64,000 nt of DNA, taken from Ignelater luminosus. Its lineage: Eukaryota; Arthropoda; Insecta; Coleoptera; Elateridae. The notes below the pieces were generated by a model, which was given only the letters and a program-made list of their open reading frames with translations, was not told the origin of the DNA and made no database searches. The position numbers and the translations under genes are program-made. The DNA is taken from NCBI GenBank assembly GCA_011009095.1, contig VTPC01000653.1:107034-171033 (forward strand). The letters are read 5' to 3'. Below are positions 22,613 through 34,019 of the stretch, in pieces; position 1 is the first letter of the stretch, and each line of letters begins with the position of its first letter.

Positions 22613-22828
22613 GTACTTACAGCCTTGATTTCGAAAAGTTTGGTTATTGATAATTATAGTCTAATTAAAGGCTTGAAGAATTAGCTAAAAAAGATGATGT
22701 TTGTACAGTTTTCTGAAAATAACCTTTATCTATGTTAGTTGTCGAGGGCCTGGTTGCAAGTGTTCACATCGACAGCCGCGATTTTGAAAATTTTATTTGT
22801 TCATAATTAAAGGCTAATTAAAGGCTCT
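22613..22828 (-). repeat. 153-bp satellite, inverted copy
   Basis: The same unit on the opposite strand: GTACAGTTTTCTGAAAATAA (about 22710-22730), TATGTTAGTTGTCGAGGGCC, AAGTGTTCAC, and TAATTAAAGGCTAATTAAAG near 22806. It covers more than one unit and is more diverged than the direct copies. The switch of orientation falls near TAGTACTTACAG (about 22610-22622). Confidence 0.88.
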
Positions 22829-25285
22829 CGGTATTGTCGATATGCTTTATACCAGTATGTATTTGAATGTATCGTGGACTTGTGACAAGCTTGCATCCAT
22901 TTCAGCAAAAACTAATATTTTAGTTCTTAGAAATTGCTAGGATATAAGAAAAGGATTATGATACTGCGTTTTGTTTTTTAAATTATAAGTAGAATGAAAT
23001 TTACAATTAGTTGTAAGTTGCTTATCTTTAACAAAGTGAAACGTAATAAAACATAGAAGCAAAGCAAGAAAAGGAAATTGAAAAAGAAAAGTTATGAAAA
23101 TCTAGAGAAGCTCTTTTCAACTAAAATACTTGAACCTACAGAGCTTTCAACGCGACTGAGTGGAAAACAAGAAAAAGAATTACTTTTCAAAAAGATCTTG
23201 AATAAGAATAGGAAAATAGCTGGTAAATATTTTTTTAACTCAATTTCAGCGTTTATGCAAAAAATCTTTCGCATTTCAATTAGCGTCGCTGATAAATACC
23301 GAACGAAACTAAAGCGTTATGGTCAATTAATCTTTCATTATTGTATTATTAAGTTGAAATTTGTCCGCATTAAGATTGTGCAACACTTTCCAAAGACCTT
23401 TCAAAAATATAATTTCAACTTATTTAAAACGCAATTTAAATAAATTAACACATAAATTGGTAATAATTCTAAAGTCACGCAAAATATTAAAAAATATTCA
23501 AACGCTAAAGCCTTTCAAAAAGAAACGCAATTTTTAGAGTAATTTTGTCATTCGTGTAAAAATGTAAATAAACATAATTTTAACATGAATTTTAAAATAT
23601 GTTACTACTTAACTCGTCGAAAATTATCTTAAAACATGTCTGTTAACTAACCAAATAACTGCATGCAGCTAACAAAACCACATTCTCGAAAACGTTTTAA
23701 AAAACTAGTGGCGTACATTTAACTAAAGATAAAAGTTTCCGACAGTAGATTAGAACCTAGGATTAAATATAACAAAAAGGCATCGTTCTGAATACTAAAT
23801 CGTCCTACCACTGTTCCCGATACACAATAGGTTGCTCAACTTTTTCCACTGTGAACCGTATATGAATACATAACGACGGAAGTTATCCACTTGTGTATAT
23901 CTCAAAGCTACTCAAAAATGTACCTCCATATAATCGGATTATTTAAGATGCTACGCGAGAGGAGTGGGATAAATCTCTATTGTTACAGCTTTTCGAAAGC
24001 GAACTCCTCCCAAGGGAGTAACCTTTTCACCCCTCTAATAATTAGATTTTTTTTAATAAGGCACACCTTTAACGGAAGCTAAACGCCACCAAATATTTAT
24101 TATTACTCCCCATCGTGTAATTAATTGAATATTAGAAGCCCTATACTATAATAACTCCCGAGTCATAAATATTGATTGGAATATCATGTTTTCAACGTCG
24201 ACGTATACATACTACAGATACATACATACATACAGACTGCAAACCGAAAACGTGCGTCAACAGCTCAGATTTCGTTATGCAAACTCACAAAGTGAATCTT
24301 TTACGTTCCTATAAATTCTTAATCGTATACCGGGCGCATCGAAACTCCGTAAAACACGTGTATCGCGCTTGAATATTCATGTTTTGTAGAGGAAGAGGAT
24401 ACAGAACAGATTATTACGTGGCATAAAGTATATGTCCTACAAAGTTTCGAGCTACAATATGAATATACACGAGAACAAAACCGCTGATACATATTCTATT
24501 CTGACCTAACCGACAAAAACTTTCTATACGCACTCACTCACGCGCTCTCTAGTGTGTTTGTCTAATTTTCAAACTGGTAATATTGATACTAATAATTTCG
24601 AAAATGATCTTCATGCAAGTTTTACTTTGAGAAAGTCTGAATAAAGCTGTTGAGCAAAACTATACTTTATTTATCGTGTTGAGTGTCTACATTCCAAAAC
24701 ATTTTAATTAAAAAATGGAGAACAGAAAAATAATTCATTATTTCAAACCAACCGACAGACGGTGTGACAATTTTGGTGGAGGCGCCGGCGGTCATCAAGC
24801 CCAAAACTTTTTTTATGAAAAATATCAGAATCAACGTCGAACGTCTTCGCAAACTTCACCGGAGCCAATAGTTGGGTTGTTAGTTCGTTTTGTGTAAAAT
24901 TTTGATAAATTCCTTTGAACAATCTGAAGGTAAGATTGAAGCTTTTCATCAAATTACTGACTGATATTAAAAATATTCGAATTTTTGTATAGGGAAACGT
25001 CTTTTGTTTAATTTGTTTGGTATTAGTTTGGAATTATTCCTGTGATTTTCCGCACCCGATTGCGCAATATTGGAACTTTGTTGTTCTACAGTTTTGCTTT
25101 ACAAACTGTACAGTTGTAGAATTTGAGTCATCTGACTTCCTACATTTTTTATTTCTACTACTACGATTATTTAGAAAAATATTAATAAGAAGTTCCTTTC
25201 CGACCTGTGTTCCTCCGTTTACAGATGAAGGGAGAAAAGTGAAGGAAATGAGTTTAAAAGAAAACTCAACCGGACCAGTTTCAGA
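22829..25285. other. AT-rich region without recognised genes
   Basis: A 121-residue lysine-rich open frame at 23078-23443 (plus) has strong AT bias, no recognisable motif and a nearly equally open opposite strand, so I treat it as chance. A CATA microsatellite lies near 24207-24232. Overlapping short frames on both strands at 24667-24952 are likewise unassigned. Confidence 0.5.
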
Positions 25286-26640
25286 CTAAGCCAAAGAGGA
25301 GGATTTTCGTACTACACCAGACCGAAAACGTTTTCTTTCTCAGTTTAAAAGGACAGCTCTTATGCAGCCTCTAGGGTCTGTCCGACTTCTTGGCCCTTTC
25401 GGGTCGTTGGAGTCTCTCGGAGTCGTTCAGAAATCTCGGAACTGTCGGCCCTATCCGGCGAGCTATTTTTGTACTCAATCCCACTGGAGGATTGTCACAT
25501 TGACCTTGGGACAGGCGTTATTCTCGAACTGACCCGAACAAGCGTCATTTTCATACTGTACCGAAGAGGAGAATTTTTATACTGCAGCACCAGACCGAGA
25601 ACTGTTCTTCTCTCAGTAAGACAAACGTTATTTTTATACATAATGGTGCAGGCATTATTTTTATACTGAACCGAAGCGGAAAAGTTTCGTACTGTACCGT
25701 AGAACCGTTTCTTGGTCAGGTTTTTGCGTGACCCTGCCTAAAGCTAGGGTGTACATCAAACAACCCGACAGGTTCAGGAGGTTCAACAGGCCCTAGAGGC
25801 TCGTTCGTCCCTTTGACGTCGTTCAGGGGTTTTGGACTAGCAAGGTCCCTAGGGCCTCTATGTCGAGCCTTCCGGCCCTGTCGGGTCGTTCGAGCCTCTC
25901 GAGTTGTTCAGAGATCTCAGGTCGTTCGGGACTGTCGGTACGTTCATTCTTCCCGTTATTTTTGTACTGATTCGAAGCAGACCAGATCGAGATCTTTTTA
26001 GTACTGAGTCAGGTGGGCTATTTTCTAACTGACCCGGACAACTATCATTCTCATACTGTATCGAAGAAAAGAATTTTTGTACTGCATCAAGACCAAGAAC
26101 TTTTTCTAAGTCAGACGAATGTTATTTTCGTACGGACTGGGGCAGGCATTATTTTTATACTGAAGCAAGCGGAAAAGTCGTACTGTACCATAGAAGCCTG
26201 CACGCGCAGGGTTTCTTGGTCGGGCTTTTGCGTGACCCTGCCTAAACCGAGGGTGTAGGTCTAACGACCTGACAGGGCCAGCAAGTTCGAGCCTCTTGTG
26301 TCGTCCAGCGGTCTCGGAACGGAAACTTTTCGTACTAAACCGTAGAATTCTGCACGGGCCAGATTTTGTTGGTCGGACCTTTACGCAGCCCTGCCCAAAG
26401 TTCAGGTTTAGGTAGCAACATACCTCAATTTGAAAGGGCACCCGGTCCTGTTATGTCGTTTGATTTTCTGGAACCTCTAGGTCCTGTCGCGTCGTTCGAG
26501 TTCTTCAGGGTTCTCGGACCTGTCGGGTCTACAGGGACTGTCCGGCCTTTTAGCCCCCAGACATCTCGGGCCGTTTAGGCAATAAGTTACAGAGTTTTTT
26601 TTGGGCCACGTGAAGTTTACTCCCAGTCAGGATGGGCCTA
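25286..26640 (+). repeat. Mosaic GC-rich repeat, island 5
   Basis: The most varied island. GC-rich words (CCTGTCGGGTCGTTCGAG near 25873) alternate with AT-richer blocks (TTATTTTTATACTGAACCG and TAAGACAAACGTTATTTTT, at 25470-25720 and 25950-26190). A third word type also recurs: GCCTGCACGCGCAGGG (26198) plus TTGGTCGGGCTTTTGCGTGA followed by CCCTGCC and GGTGTA (25715-25755, 26215-26255, 26370-26400). The right edge has CGTGAAGTTTACTCCCAGTC at 26609-26628, matching islands 4 and 6. Order of blocks: B-A-B-C-A-B-C-A-C-A (A GC-rich, B GTAC/AAAATAA, C CTGCACG). Confidence 0.87.
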
Positions 26641-27560
26641 AAAGGTATAATGTGATATCTTATCGTTGAAGAGAATCAGAGCTTGGGGATCAGTCCGGAA
26701 TGTAGTCCTGGAGTAGTTGACGTCGTTTTCTTAACTGTGGATGGACGAAGATTTTGGTGCTGCGGTTCGTGGGAAATTTTTCAACTCTAGGCAGATGTAA
26801 GTTGGAAGTTCTATGGTCAGTTCAAATTGTGACATTTGAAAAGAACTGGTAGGCGGTAGGCTTTTTCTCAGATTCATTATGGTTAGGCTTCGGATTTATC
26901 TTCCTCTCTCTTTACTGTACGAGCAACCATTTCTTCTCCGTATTCGCTTTTGGCCAACTCTTCTTACCCGCGTCAAGGCTCGTTTTCCATCTAGGACAAG
27001 GTGAAATGGTGGTTGGCCGGCAAGTTCGCTCGCTGCCACTGAACTGTACGCGCCTATGATGATTCTACAAGCTGGGCCATGGAGGTTTCTGGGGTGTTTC
27101 TTATTGTGCCTCTTACCTCGATATCGTATCTTATTATCAGAATAATTGCATGTTCGTATATGGTTTGAATTGAGCACCGAGGTGACCTCAGTTGCTATCA
27201 ATCGTCACACCGAAGTATTTGATTTGGGTGATTCTTTTAATTAGGTCATTGCGGAGCCTGATTTTTGGCTTGCTTGAAGACTATATATTATGTCTTAGTT
27301 GTTGAAATACCCAGTTTCTGATTTTTCTGTAGGTCCAAAGAGTTTCCCCTTTAGTTCTTTTCGCATCTGGGTTTCTTTTATAATGGCGACGTGTTTTCGG
27401 CGGCTGGAATGTTTTCAAGGAAGGTGTCCGTACAAAAGTTTCGTAAAGAAGGGCCCATGATTGAACTCTGCTGGTTGTGTGACGATTTTATGTAGAAAGT
27501 CTTGTTGCAGTTTATTTAAGATTGCAGACCACCAAAATCATCGTGATATCCGGACGCGTC
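26641..27560 (-). pseudogene. R1-like LINE reverse transcriptase, C-terminal half
   Basis: Read on the minus strand. Motif B survives as SSIMGPSLRNF (about 27430-27470). The YADD region is destroyed: the place where YADDVAII is expected reads KHVAII (about 27385). Then come WTYRKIRNWVFQQL (about 27290-27340), KPKIRLRNDLIKRITQIKYF followed by GVTIDSN (about 27195-27280), and RIIIGAYSSVAASELAGQPP (about 26995-27065). ALTRVRRVGQKRI and a worn C-terminal tail reach about 26700. The order and spacing match R1-type elements. Several frameshifts and stops are present. It abuts mosaic island 5. Confidence 0.78.
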
Positions 27561-27999
27561 TTGCCCAAGCTAGGTGTCCTTAGCCACTTCTCAGTTTCGT
27601 CACTTATTTTCTTTTAAAACTTCTTAGAGTACTCTCTCATCTAGTTGTAAGATCGTGACTTATCTTTCTCTAGGTTCATGGGGATGTTTACCCTCTACCA
27701 AGCTTTAGTGGTAGCTTACTGGCAGTTTTGTCTTCCACCAGTCCACCTGTGATGGCTTAGGTGAAGAGTTGATTTTCTTTCAAGCCACCAACTGTTAGGA
27801 TTTGCTCTCCGCTACAAAAACCAAATAATACAAGTCTTTAGTCCAAAGAATGTAAAAACAAAACAGTGATATCCAAAAGTGTTTTGTTTACTTCAAGTGC
27901 GTTTCGGCCACTTCGTGCAAAACTTCCTAGAGACGCTCAACTGGTTGCAACATTGGGCTTTCTTCTTTACTAGGTCGTCCGTGGCTTTCCATGAGGATT
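27561..27999. other. Unassigned segment between two LINE remnants
   Basis: No motif recognised. It probably contains worn upstream sequence of the minus-strand R1-like copy, but nothing in it can be aligned by eye. Confidence 0.35.
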
Positions 28000-28139
28000 C
28001 GGATTTTCCATGTTTTTAACTCCATATAGGAATGTTTACATATTATCTTTGGAGAGAACAGCAGCTCTCTTTCGTCCGCGCGTAGACGAGACGTCTACAA
28101 GGTGGAAGCATTCTATGCACCCAATTCTCAACCATCACA

Positions 28140-28300
28140 GTACGATCACTGCCTTAAATTTGACATGTGAGGCAAACCCGTTTGCAGCGTCTGCCTCCCA
28201 CCTCCACCTGTAAACCTAATACTGTTCACAAGTGCAACAACTGCTGAGACGATTATGTTAACTCCCAGACCGCCGGCTCAGTCAAATCCGCTTACGAACT
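28140..28300 (+). pseudogene. LINE ORF1 zinc-knuckle remnant (copy B)
   Basis: One frame reads CKPNTVHKCNNC followed by a stop and DDYVNSQTAGSVKSAYE (about 28215-28300). This fits the last zinc knuckles of jockey-type ORF1 (gag-like) proteins, which read roughly CxxCxxxHxxxxC and end in a Cys-Asn-Cys knuckle. The protein binds element RNA in functional copies. Only this piece is recognisable, with a stop and changed residues. Confidence 0.6.
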
Positions 28301-28506
28301 ATCCAGCTCCCGCATATAAAACTTTATTTCCTTTTATTCTCACCTCCATGGTATACCTCTTCTCGGCCCAACTCCAACAACTTAAAATCCATCCTTACTC
28401 TTATTATCCGGAAGTTCTGAAAGTCTCCCTGTCCTACTCCGGAAACTTGGTGCACGTCACCTTTTCCTAAATCTCCCAACTCTTTCTGTTTATTTGAAAA
28501 TCAATT

Positions 28507-29020
28507 GTGGACCTATGTCTTGGAACTGTGAACGTCAACTGTTGGACTCGTAAACGTCCTCTCTTCGAAAGCCTTGTGAATCATGACAAAATCCATTTCT
28601 GGTTTCCGCATTTTCGCGACTTCAACGCCAGACACATGGCCTTCGGGAACACACATGCGAACTCAAAAGGAAGATCTATGCCTCAGCGTCTTTTACGAAT
28701 TGCTTTTTTTCACATTTCTAACACCAGCCCTACGCTGATCAATTACAGAGGATCGCCAACCACCCATTACCACCTGCAGCATCAGCGATCGTCTACCCTT
28801 AGGCACCAAGTTCACGCTATTCCACCTACCAGTCTTAAGCCCCCGCATTGGAACCTACAGAGACTTGAAACGCGCTGACTGGAACTCACGTCACCAACAA
28901 TCTCCCAGCCGATCCGTCCCTGAAATCGAGACCCCTCTTACTCCCACTATACCAGAGCAGTCGATACCTCAGTTCTACTTAAATCCATCAACGCCGACCG
29001 TTCACTCCTACCAAGAAATA
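28507..29020 (+). pseudogene. LINE AP-endonuclease and linker remnant (copy B)
   Basis: The endonuclease start is seen as TVNVNCWTRKRPLFESLVN (about 28525-28580). DFNARHMAFGNTHANSKGRS (about 28617-28676) is the GDFNAxH active-site motif with Gly-Asp partly changed. LINYRGSPTT follows near 28735-28765 (the SPTxID/SPTTLDL motif). A different frame then gives the linker ending KSINADRSLLPRNIVRLIKE (about 28983-29040). The catalytic His box (SDH) is not seen. In active elements this domain nicks the target DNA to prime reverse transcription. Confidence 0.8.
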
Positions 29021-29044
29021 TAGTCCGACTCATTAAAGAAAATC

Positions 29045-29560
29045 TGTCACGCAACCCTGAGTGTGTCTGAATCCCAGCAGGACTCAGGTGATCCTTTTCA
29101 AACATCCAAACTTGTCCACGAAACCGAGCAAAATCCGGACAGCAGCGTTCATCCCGAATTGTGGAGCAGCCGTTTCCGGTTGTCTCCCACTGTTGCCGTG
29201 TACCTGGGAATTACCTTCTCGAAAATCCCCTTCTTGGGGCCCAAGAAACCAAGCAATGCTGCGAAATTGTACAGTAGCGTAGCTCCCGCTTGTGAGTTTT
29301 TTAACGACACCTACAAAATCTTCGTTTGCTCCATCTTGGATTATCGCTTTGTCCGTTTCGGAGCCTACCGCGTTCAGACTTGTGAAATCGATTTTGCGAG
29401 CTAGCCGAAATACCTGTGATAGACGCCAGAATCGACTTCCTGCGTGACGGTTTCGTGAAGCTTCCGGCTCTATTCCTAGGAAACCCAAGAGGTTTAAACA
29501 CTTCTTAGCCATCCTCCTTGATGAAGACTCGGACTTTCCAGGACATCCTAGAGAACTAAC
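29045..29560 (+). pseudogene. LINE RT C-terminal fragment (copy B)
   Basis: The segment begins with the post-YADD motif LNPSRTQVILFKHPNLSTKP (about 29063-29125), directly after the endonuclease linker. It continues in other frames with VYLGITFSKIPFLGPKKPSN (about 29200-29260), KIFVCSILDYRFVRFGA, IPVIDARIDFLRD-type residues near 29410-29450, and RKPKRFKHFLAILL near 29485-29520. Close to copy A throughout. About 300 residues of RT fingers and palm are missing between this segment and the endonuclease linker. Confidence 0.8.
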
Positions 29561-29930
29561 ACCTAATGCTCGGAATATCCAATCACCAAACACTCTAATA
29601 TTCTAATCCTCCAACAAAACTATCTTCATAACCTTCTCTTGTTCGCTGCAATTTTGTTTTATGTTTCAAGGTTCCAACAAGGTTCTAGAGCAGTATGAGT
29701 GGGTGCGCTCAACGTGATTGCCTTTGCACCAGTAGCGGCGGTAAAGCTACGGAGAACTGGTGACCAGAATCGACAAGTTATATGAGGTTTAGACGCAAGT
29801 TTGCTATCAAACCCATCCTATCCTATCTCTTGACCGCGTGCAGAATTTTTCTTACCAAATTACCGAAAAGGCGTGATTTGATTTTGAGGTTGACTGAATC
29901 AAAGAGTCATTTTCAAGAATTTTGTTTCTA

Positions 29931-32900
29931 AGCGGTTATTAATTGATTAGAATTTAAAACCCCGGGAATAATAACAAACCTATTGGTGTAACAATCTGAA
30001 TTTTATTTTTCTAGAAAATTCCATGCAGGGAATAAAAATTTTCTAAAATTCCTACCCATTTGTAAACAAGTGTGAAAAGTTTCAAAACGATTGGATGACG
30101 TTTAAGTGAGCTGGGATTTTTTAAACAAACATTTCCACTTCATTATAATCGTATTTCTCTCTCGTACAAACTGATTTAGATAATTTTCTCTAAATACAAG
30201 ATTCTTAAACTTGTCTAACTTGAATATCTAGCCAATTGAAGGTTGTTATTTTGCTATTGTAAAAATGAATGACTTTTAATTAACTCCTGTTGTTTGTTTC
30301 CAGGTAAGCCGAATTCCATTTTCCTGACAGATACGAATTTATTCATTTGACTGCTGTGGTAAGTTAGCTATTTATGCAGTTTTATACATGCTATTAATAC
30401 AAAAATATAAAATAAAATGCAAGAATTTGGAATGCAGATTATAAACGTATTAATTTGCACTCGTTTTGTTTGCATATTCCTTCAGTGAGTCGTTTGCTTT
30501 GTTTGTAAAACATTTGCATACCATCTTCTTGACAATCAGTCTTATCATACCTATGAAACCCAAACAAGTTAAAGAAAATACTAGATATTTAACCACACCT
30601 CGATATTATTTTTCTTTCTAACTTTTATTGAAAGTAAAAATACCTTGATTGTATTACAACTGTCTTTTATTGGTATCAAAAAGCGCTGTCATTATAGATT
30701 AAGACTATGATTCCATTGTTGAGAAATGATTCAGATTTTATAGTCCTGTTATATCATTGTTAAAATGTGACTAAAGTTCATTGTGTGCATGTTTCTTGTA
30801 GTACTTGTTATTATAAAAGGAAGTAATTCATTTACGTATATTCTGAGAATGTATAGATTCATTTGTTTTTTACAGCTTGTTTTTCTTAGAAATTGCACGT
30901 GATTAATTCTAAATATTGTTTTTCTTCAAAGAATGTCGTGGAACGACTTGGAAATTGTAGCCATTATCTTGAAAATCTCATATTTGCAAGTGGCAAGTAA
31001 CCTTTTAAATCATCCAATGGCGTTTTATCGCGGTTAGTAATGATTTTGTAAGTCTGAAATCTTACATATCGTTTAAATAATGAGGAAAATAAGAATTTAT
31101 CAATTTTTGGGTATCATTCATTAGTATCATGTTTAGCTTAAAATGACTTTTCCCCATTTTGTGAAAAAATCTTTTTCTAAAACCTCCTAAATTTATAAAA
31201 TTATTAAAAAATAATCAAGTTTACGATAATATAAAATTATTTCTCAATTTCATAACATCCCGCACTAAAGAATTATAAATAATTACGAGAATTTTCCGTC
31301 AGGGTGAAAATTTGATAAAGAAAAAGGAGACATCGAAACGGAAGGAAACTCCCTGCTAATTTAATTTCCGTAAGTGATACACACCACAACTTTTGATATA
31401 TATTAAATTACCTCATGGAGTTCCGAGAAAAACACTTCCCGAAAAAATTCACACCAACAAATTCTCCATTTTAATATTTTATGGGTTTGACCTGAACGTG
31501 TGTCATGTTCAAGATCGTAAATTGCTGCCACATCTTAACTTGTACTAGAGTATTATTAAATTATACAAAACGGAACTTTTAAAATGAGAAATATCAATTT
31601 AAGTCTCTCTTAGTTGGTTAGCTGGTTTCTGGATCTGACGTCGTTCTTATTTTTGCAAATTAAACTGTGCGAGATGCATTCAATTTAAAATTCACTTTAA
31701 TTCGGATTTTCTTTCCAAAAAAGAAAATAATTTTCTCGATCATTAATAAACATAAATTTCCCAGAAACAGAAGGAGAATAAATTATATGCCAAGACAAGA
31801 TGGAATTTGTTTTTTCATCAAATCAGCAGAATTTTCCCCTCTTTTCAGGATTTTCCTCTCATTTGAAATAATAACATGCGATGAAAAATTGTTGAAAATA
31901 GAATGCATCAAGATATACCTACCGCATAACTCACAACAGCTATCTGCATGGGCGGGAAGCTGTGCATGACGCGGCACATGAAATAAAGTCAATCTGTTTA
32001 GTTGTCACCCCTGCGGATAGAACGTGGCCTGAATTGCATCTATAACCCGACGCAATAACAACTTCAACATCGTAACTCCCTAGAGATTCAAATTCTATAC
32101 ACCTAATAAAATAACAAAACCAACGGCATTACACATACTCTATAATAATAAGGAAGAAAAACTGGCCGACTTGGCTAGACTGGACCAATCAATACTTTTC
32201 TAACTTAATTTAGCATCATTGCTAAGTAAATTGGAAACTATTAAAACTTTGCTTATTTATCACTGCTGCGCTGTGGAGGAAATGTAATTTTCTGGAACTT
32301 TTCGCTGAATAATTATTGTTGTAACGAGCATGTGAGAAAAAAAACTTTTAATATAAAGCGTGTACTTTGAACGTTGCAGCTTTACACATTCGTCATCTCT
32401 TATTTCTTTTAATTTTGTTATACTTGTGCAAAATTAGATTTTTTTCACTACTACCACTATGCCAGTGTCATTATATTTTTGATTCAGTTCATTTGTAAGC
32501 GGAAAATGTCGAAAAAGTAACAGCCCTAATACACAATTTAGAATAAACATGTGCTCACAGTACCGAAACTTGAAAATATTCGAATCATAATAAAAGGCCA
32601 AGCTAAATTTAGACTAGGATAGAATCCAAAGAAAAATTTCTAAGAATTTGGAAATATGACGGAAAACTACTAAATTTTGAAAAAATATTCTTACATTTTC
32701 CTTTCACAAAAGGGAGTTTCTTCCACAAACTTTTTTAAGTTACAAAGACACTTAAGGCGAGTCATCCAAACCAACTCATCTCCAACTTAAGATCTAAACG
32801 AGAGCTAAAAATCCTAAAAATCCCCAAAGAGAGCACGATTGTGTTAAGGCCGAGAAAACACTAACCCCAAACAATCTTACTACAGGATAGGGCGGATAAA

Positions 32901-33086
32901 GGAGCCATGCCGAAACCGATGGAGTACTACGACCACCACGAACAATAAATTTAACCTGGTACGAGTCGGTTAAGGCCGGCTGAGGTGCAGCAATCATCGT
33001 CAATCAAAATCAAAATAAAACCGGATTTGTCGAACGGAAGGGCACCTTAAATATCTACAAACCCATCATTAGCAACATCAACAAAT
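29931..33086. other. AT-rich region without recognised genes
   Basis: Over 3 kb, strongly AT-rich, with no protein similarity I can find. A plus-strand frame at 31667-31969 is open but lacks motifs and has an open opposite strand. No repeats or transposon ends noted. Confidence 0.5.
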
Positions 33087-33310
33087 ACCACACCTAGACA
33101 TCAAAGTCCCGTCTCGATAAGATCAACCGTTTCTGAAATATGGGATATCTGTAAAAAAACAAAAGACGGCCAATGGTGTCCGGATTACTTGCATTCCTCC
33201 ACCACACCTAACAATGAAAGTTCTATCTCGATAGAACCAGCCGTTGTTGAGATACATGATATCTGTCAAAAAATACAAAAGACGATCGGAGGTCTCCGGA
33301 TAGTTTGAGC
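33087..33310. repeat. Diverged tandem duplication, 114-bp unit
   Basis: Two neighbouring units share TCTCGATA (33112 and 33226, 114 bp apart), then A(C/G)CCGTT, TGA(A/G)ATA, GATATCTGT(A/C)AAAAAA, CAAAAGACG and TCCGGAT in the same order. The second unit runs into the polypyrimidine tract. Confidence 0.8.
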
Positions 33311-33380
33311 CTCCCTCCCTCCCTCTCGTCTTCTCTCTTCCTCTCCCTCTCCCTTCCTCCTTTCCTTCCTCCCTCTTTGA
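33306..33380 (+). repeat. Polypyrimidine tract
   Basis: About 75 bases of almost pure C/T on the plus strand (CCTCCCTCCCTCCCTCTCG and further), with only a G or A at a few sites. Such homopyrimidine tracts can form triplex DNA; here it separates the 114-bp duplication from a GC-richer segment. Confidence 0.9.
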
Positions 33381-34019
33381 AAACACAAAGAAACAAATAA
33401 AACTCTTCGATGCACAACTCGTCGCAATTGCGTTCGTATGATCCAAACGAAACACTACAAACGCTCGCCCATTTCCGTGCAGCTCCATAAGGTCCGTTGG
33501 CAAGAAACTGACGCGTCCAACGGCGAACCTCTGGAGACACCACCCGCCCGTTGCGACGTTTGTCGCTTTCTCCCTCGCGAAACCGTCGCTCTTCGCACCT
33601 CCCGGCGTTACTTCTCGGATAGAGATCCGGACAAAAGAGAGACGTTTTTTGTGTCTTTTAATATTGCATATTAAGAGACAAAGAGAACGACCCTCTCCAT
33701 TCTCGATTCTGCACATATCTCCTTCCGTGCAGTGAATACGAGGAGCGCGGTGGTAACGGTTCTACGATGAAATAAAGGTCGAGCGTCGCAACGGGTAGGT
33801 GGCATCGGGGAAATTCAGCGTTAAAGACGTCAAGAGATTTTCAAAAAGCGACGGCGCGCTTCTCTGGCTAATCAACGGTCTCATCAAACTGTTTCGAAAC
33901 AAGCGAGCATGCAGTGTTTTGATTAGTTCCAACAAACGCGATCGGGGCGCGTGCTTTGCGATCTTTCGGTGTTTAGAAGGTGACCTGCGAGGGCGTAGCT
34001 CTATCTGATATGACATCTA
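33381..34019. other. GC-richer segment next to satellite
   Basis: This stretch is richer in CpG than its surroundings (CGCGCTTCTCT, GCGATCGGGGCGCGTGC). Open frames exist on both strands (plus 33438-33674 and 33799-34008; minus 33123-33716), none with a recognisable domain and none clearly favoured by codon pattern. It could be a promoter-like or 5' untranslated piece of an unknown element. Confidence 0.35.

Larger units (their letters stand above)
28000..29930 (+). mobile_element. jockey-like LINE copy B, core deleted
   Basis: A two-ORF LINE that keeps parts of ORF1, endonuclease, linker, RT C-terminus and 3' untranslated region, but no RT palm. The RT end and 3' region match copy A (5930-6955): both give YLGITF..KI, a WTEETK/AQETK-type frame and the GTTTCA(A)GG segment. 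The 3' edge is uncertain, near 29900-29930. The deletion falls between about 29045 and 29060, where the endonuclease-RT linker meets the post-YADD segment. Confidence 0.78.

Noticed and set aside
23078..23443. 121-residue lysine-rich plus-strand protein
   Set aside because: Extreme AT-driven composition (Lys, Phe, Ile), no motif, no context, and an open opposite strand.
28010..28213. Host gene exon at the start of jockey copy B
   Set aside because: The continuation carries ORF1 zinc-knuckle and endonuclease motifs in the order expected of a LINE.
29290..29600. 169-residue minus-strand frame over 29084-29593
   Set aside because: Antisense of the jockey copy B RT fragment, which matches copy A on the plus strand.
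33123..33716. 197-codon minus-strand open frame as a gene
   Set aside because: It spans the 114-bp tandem duplication, the polypyrimidine tract and unrelated GC-rich sequence. The Glu/Arg/Gly stretch comes from the C/T tract. No domain, and the opposite strand is also partly open.
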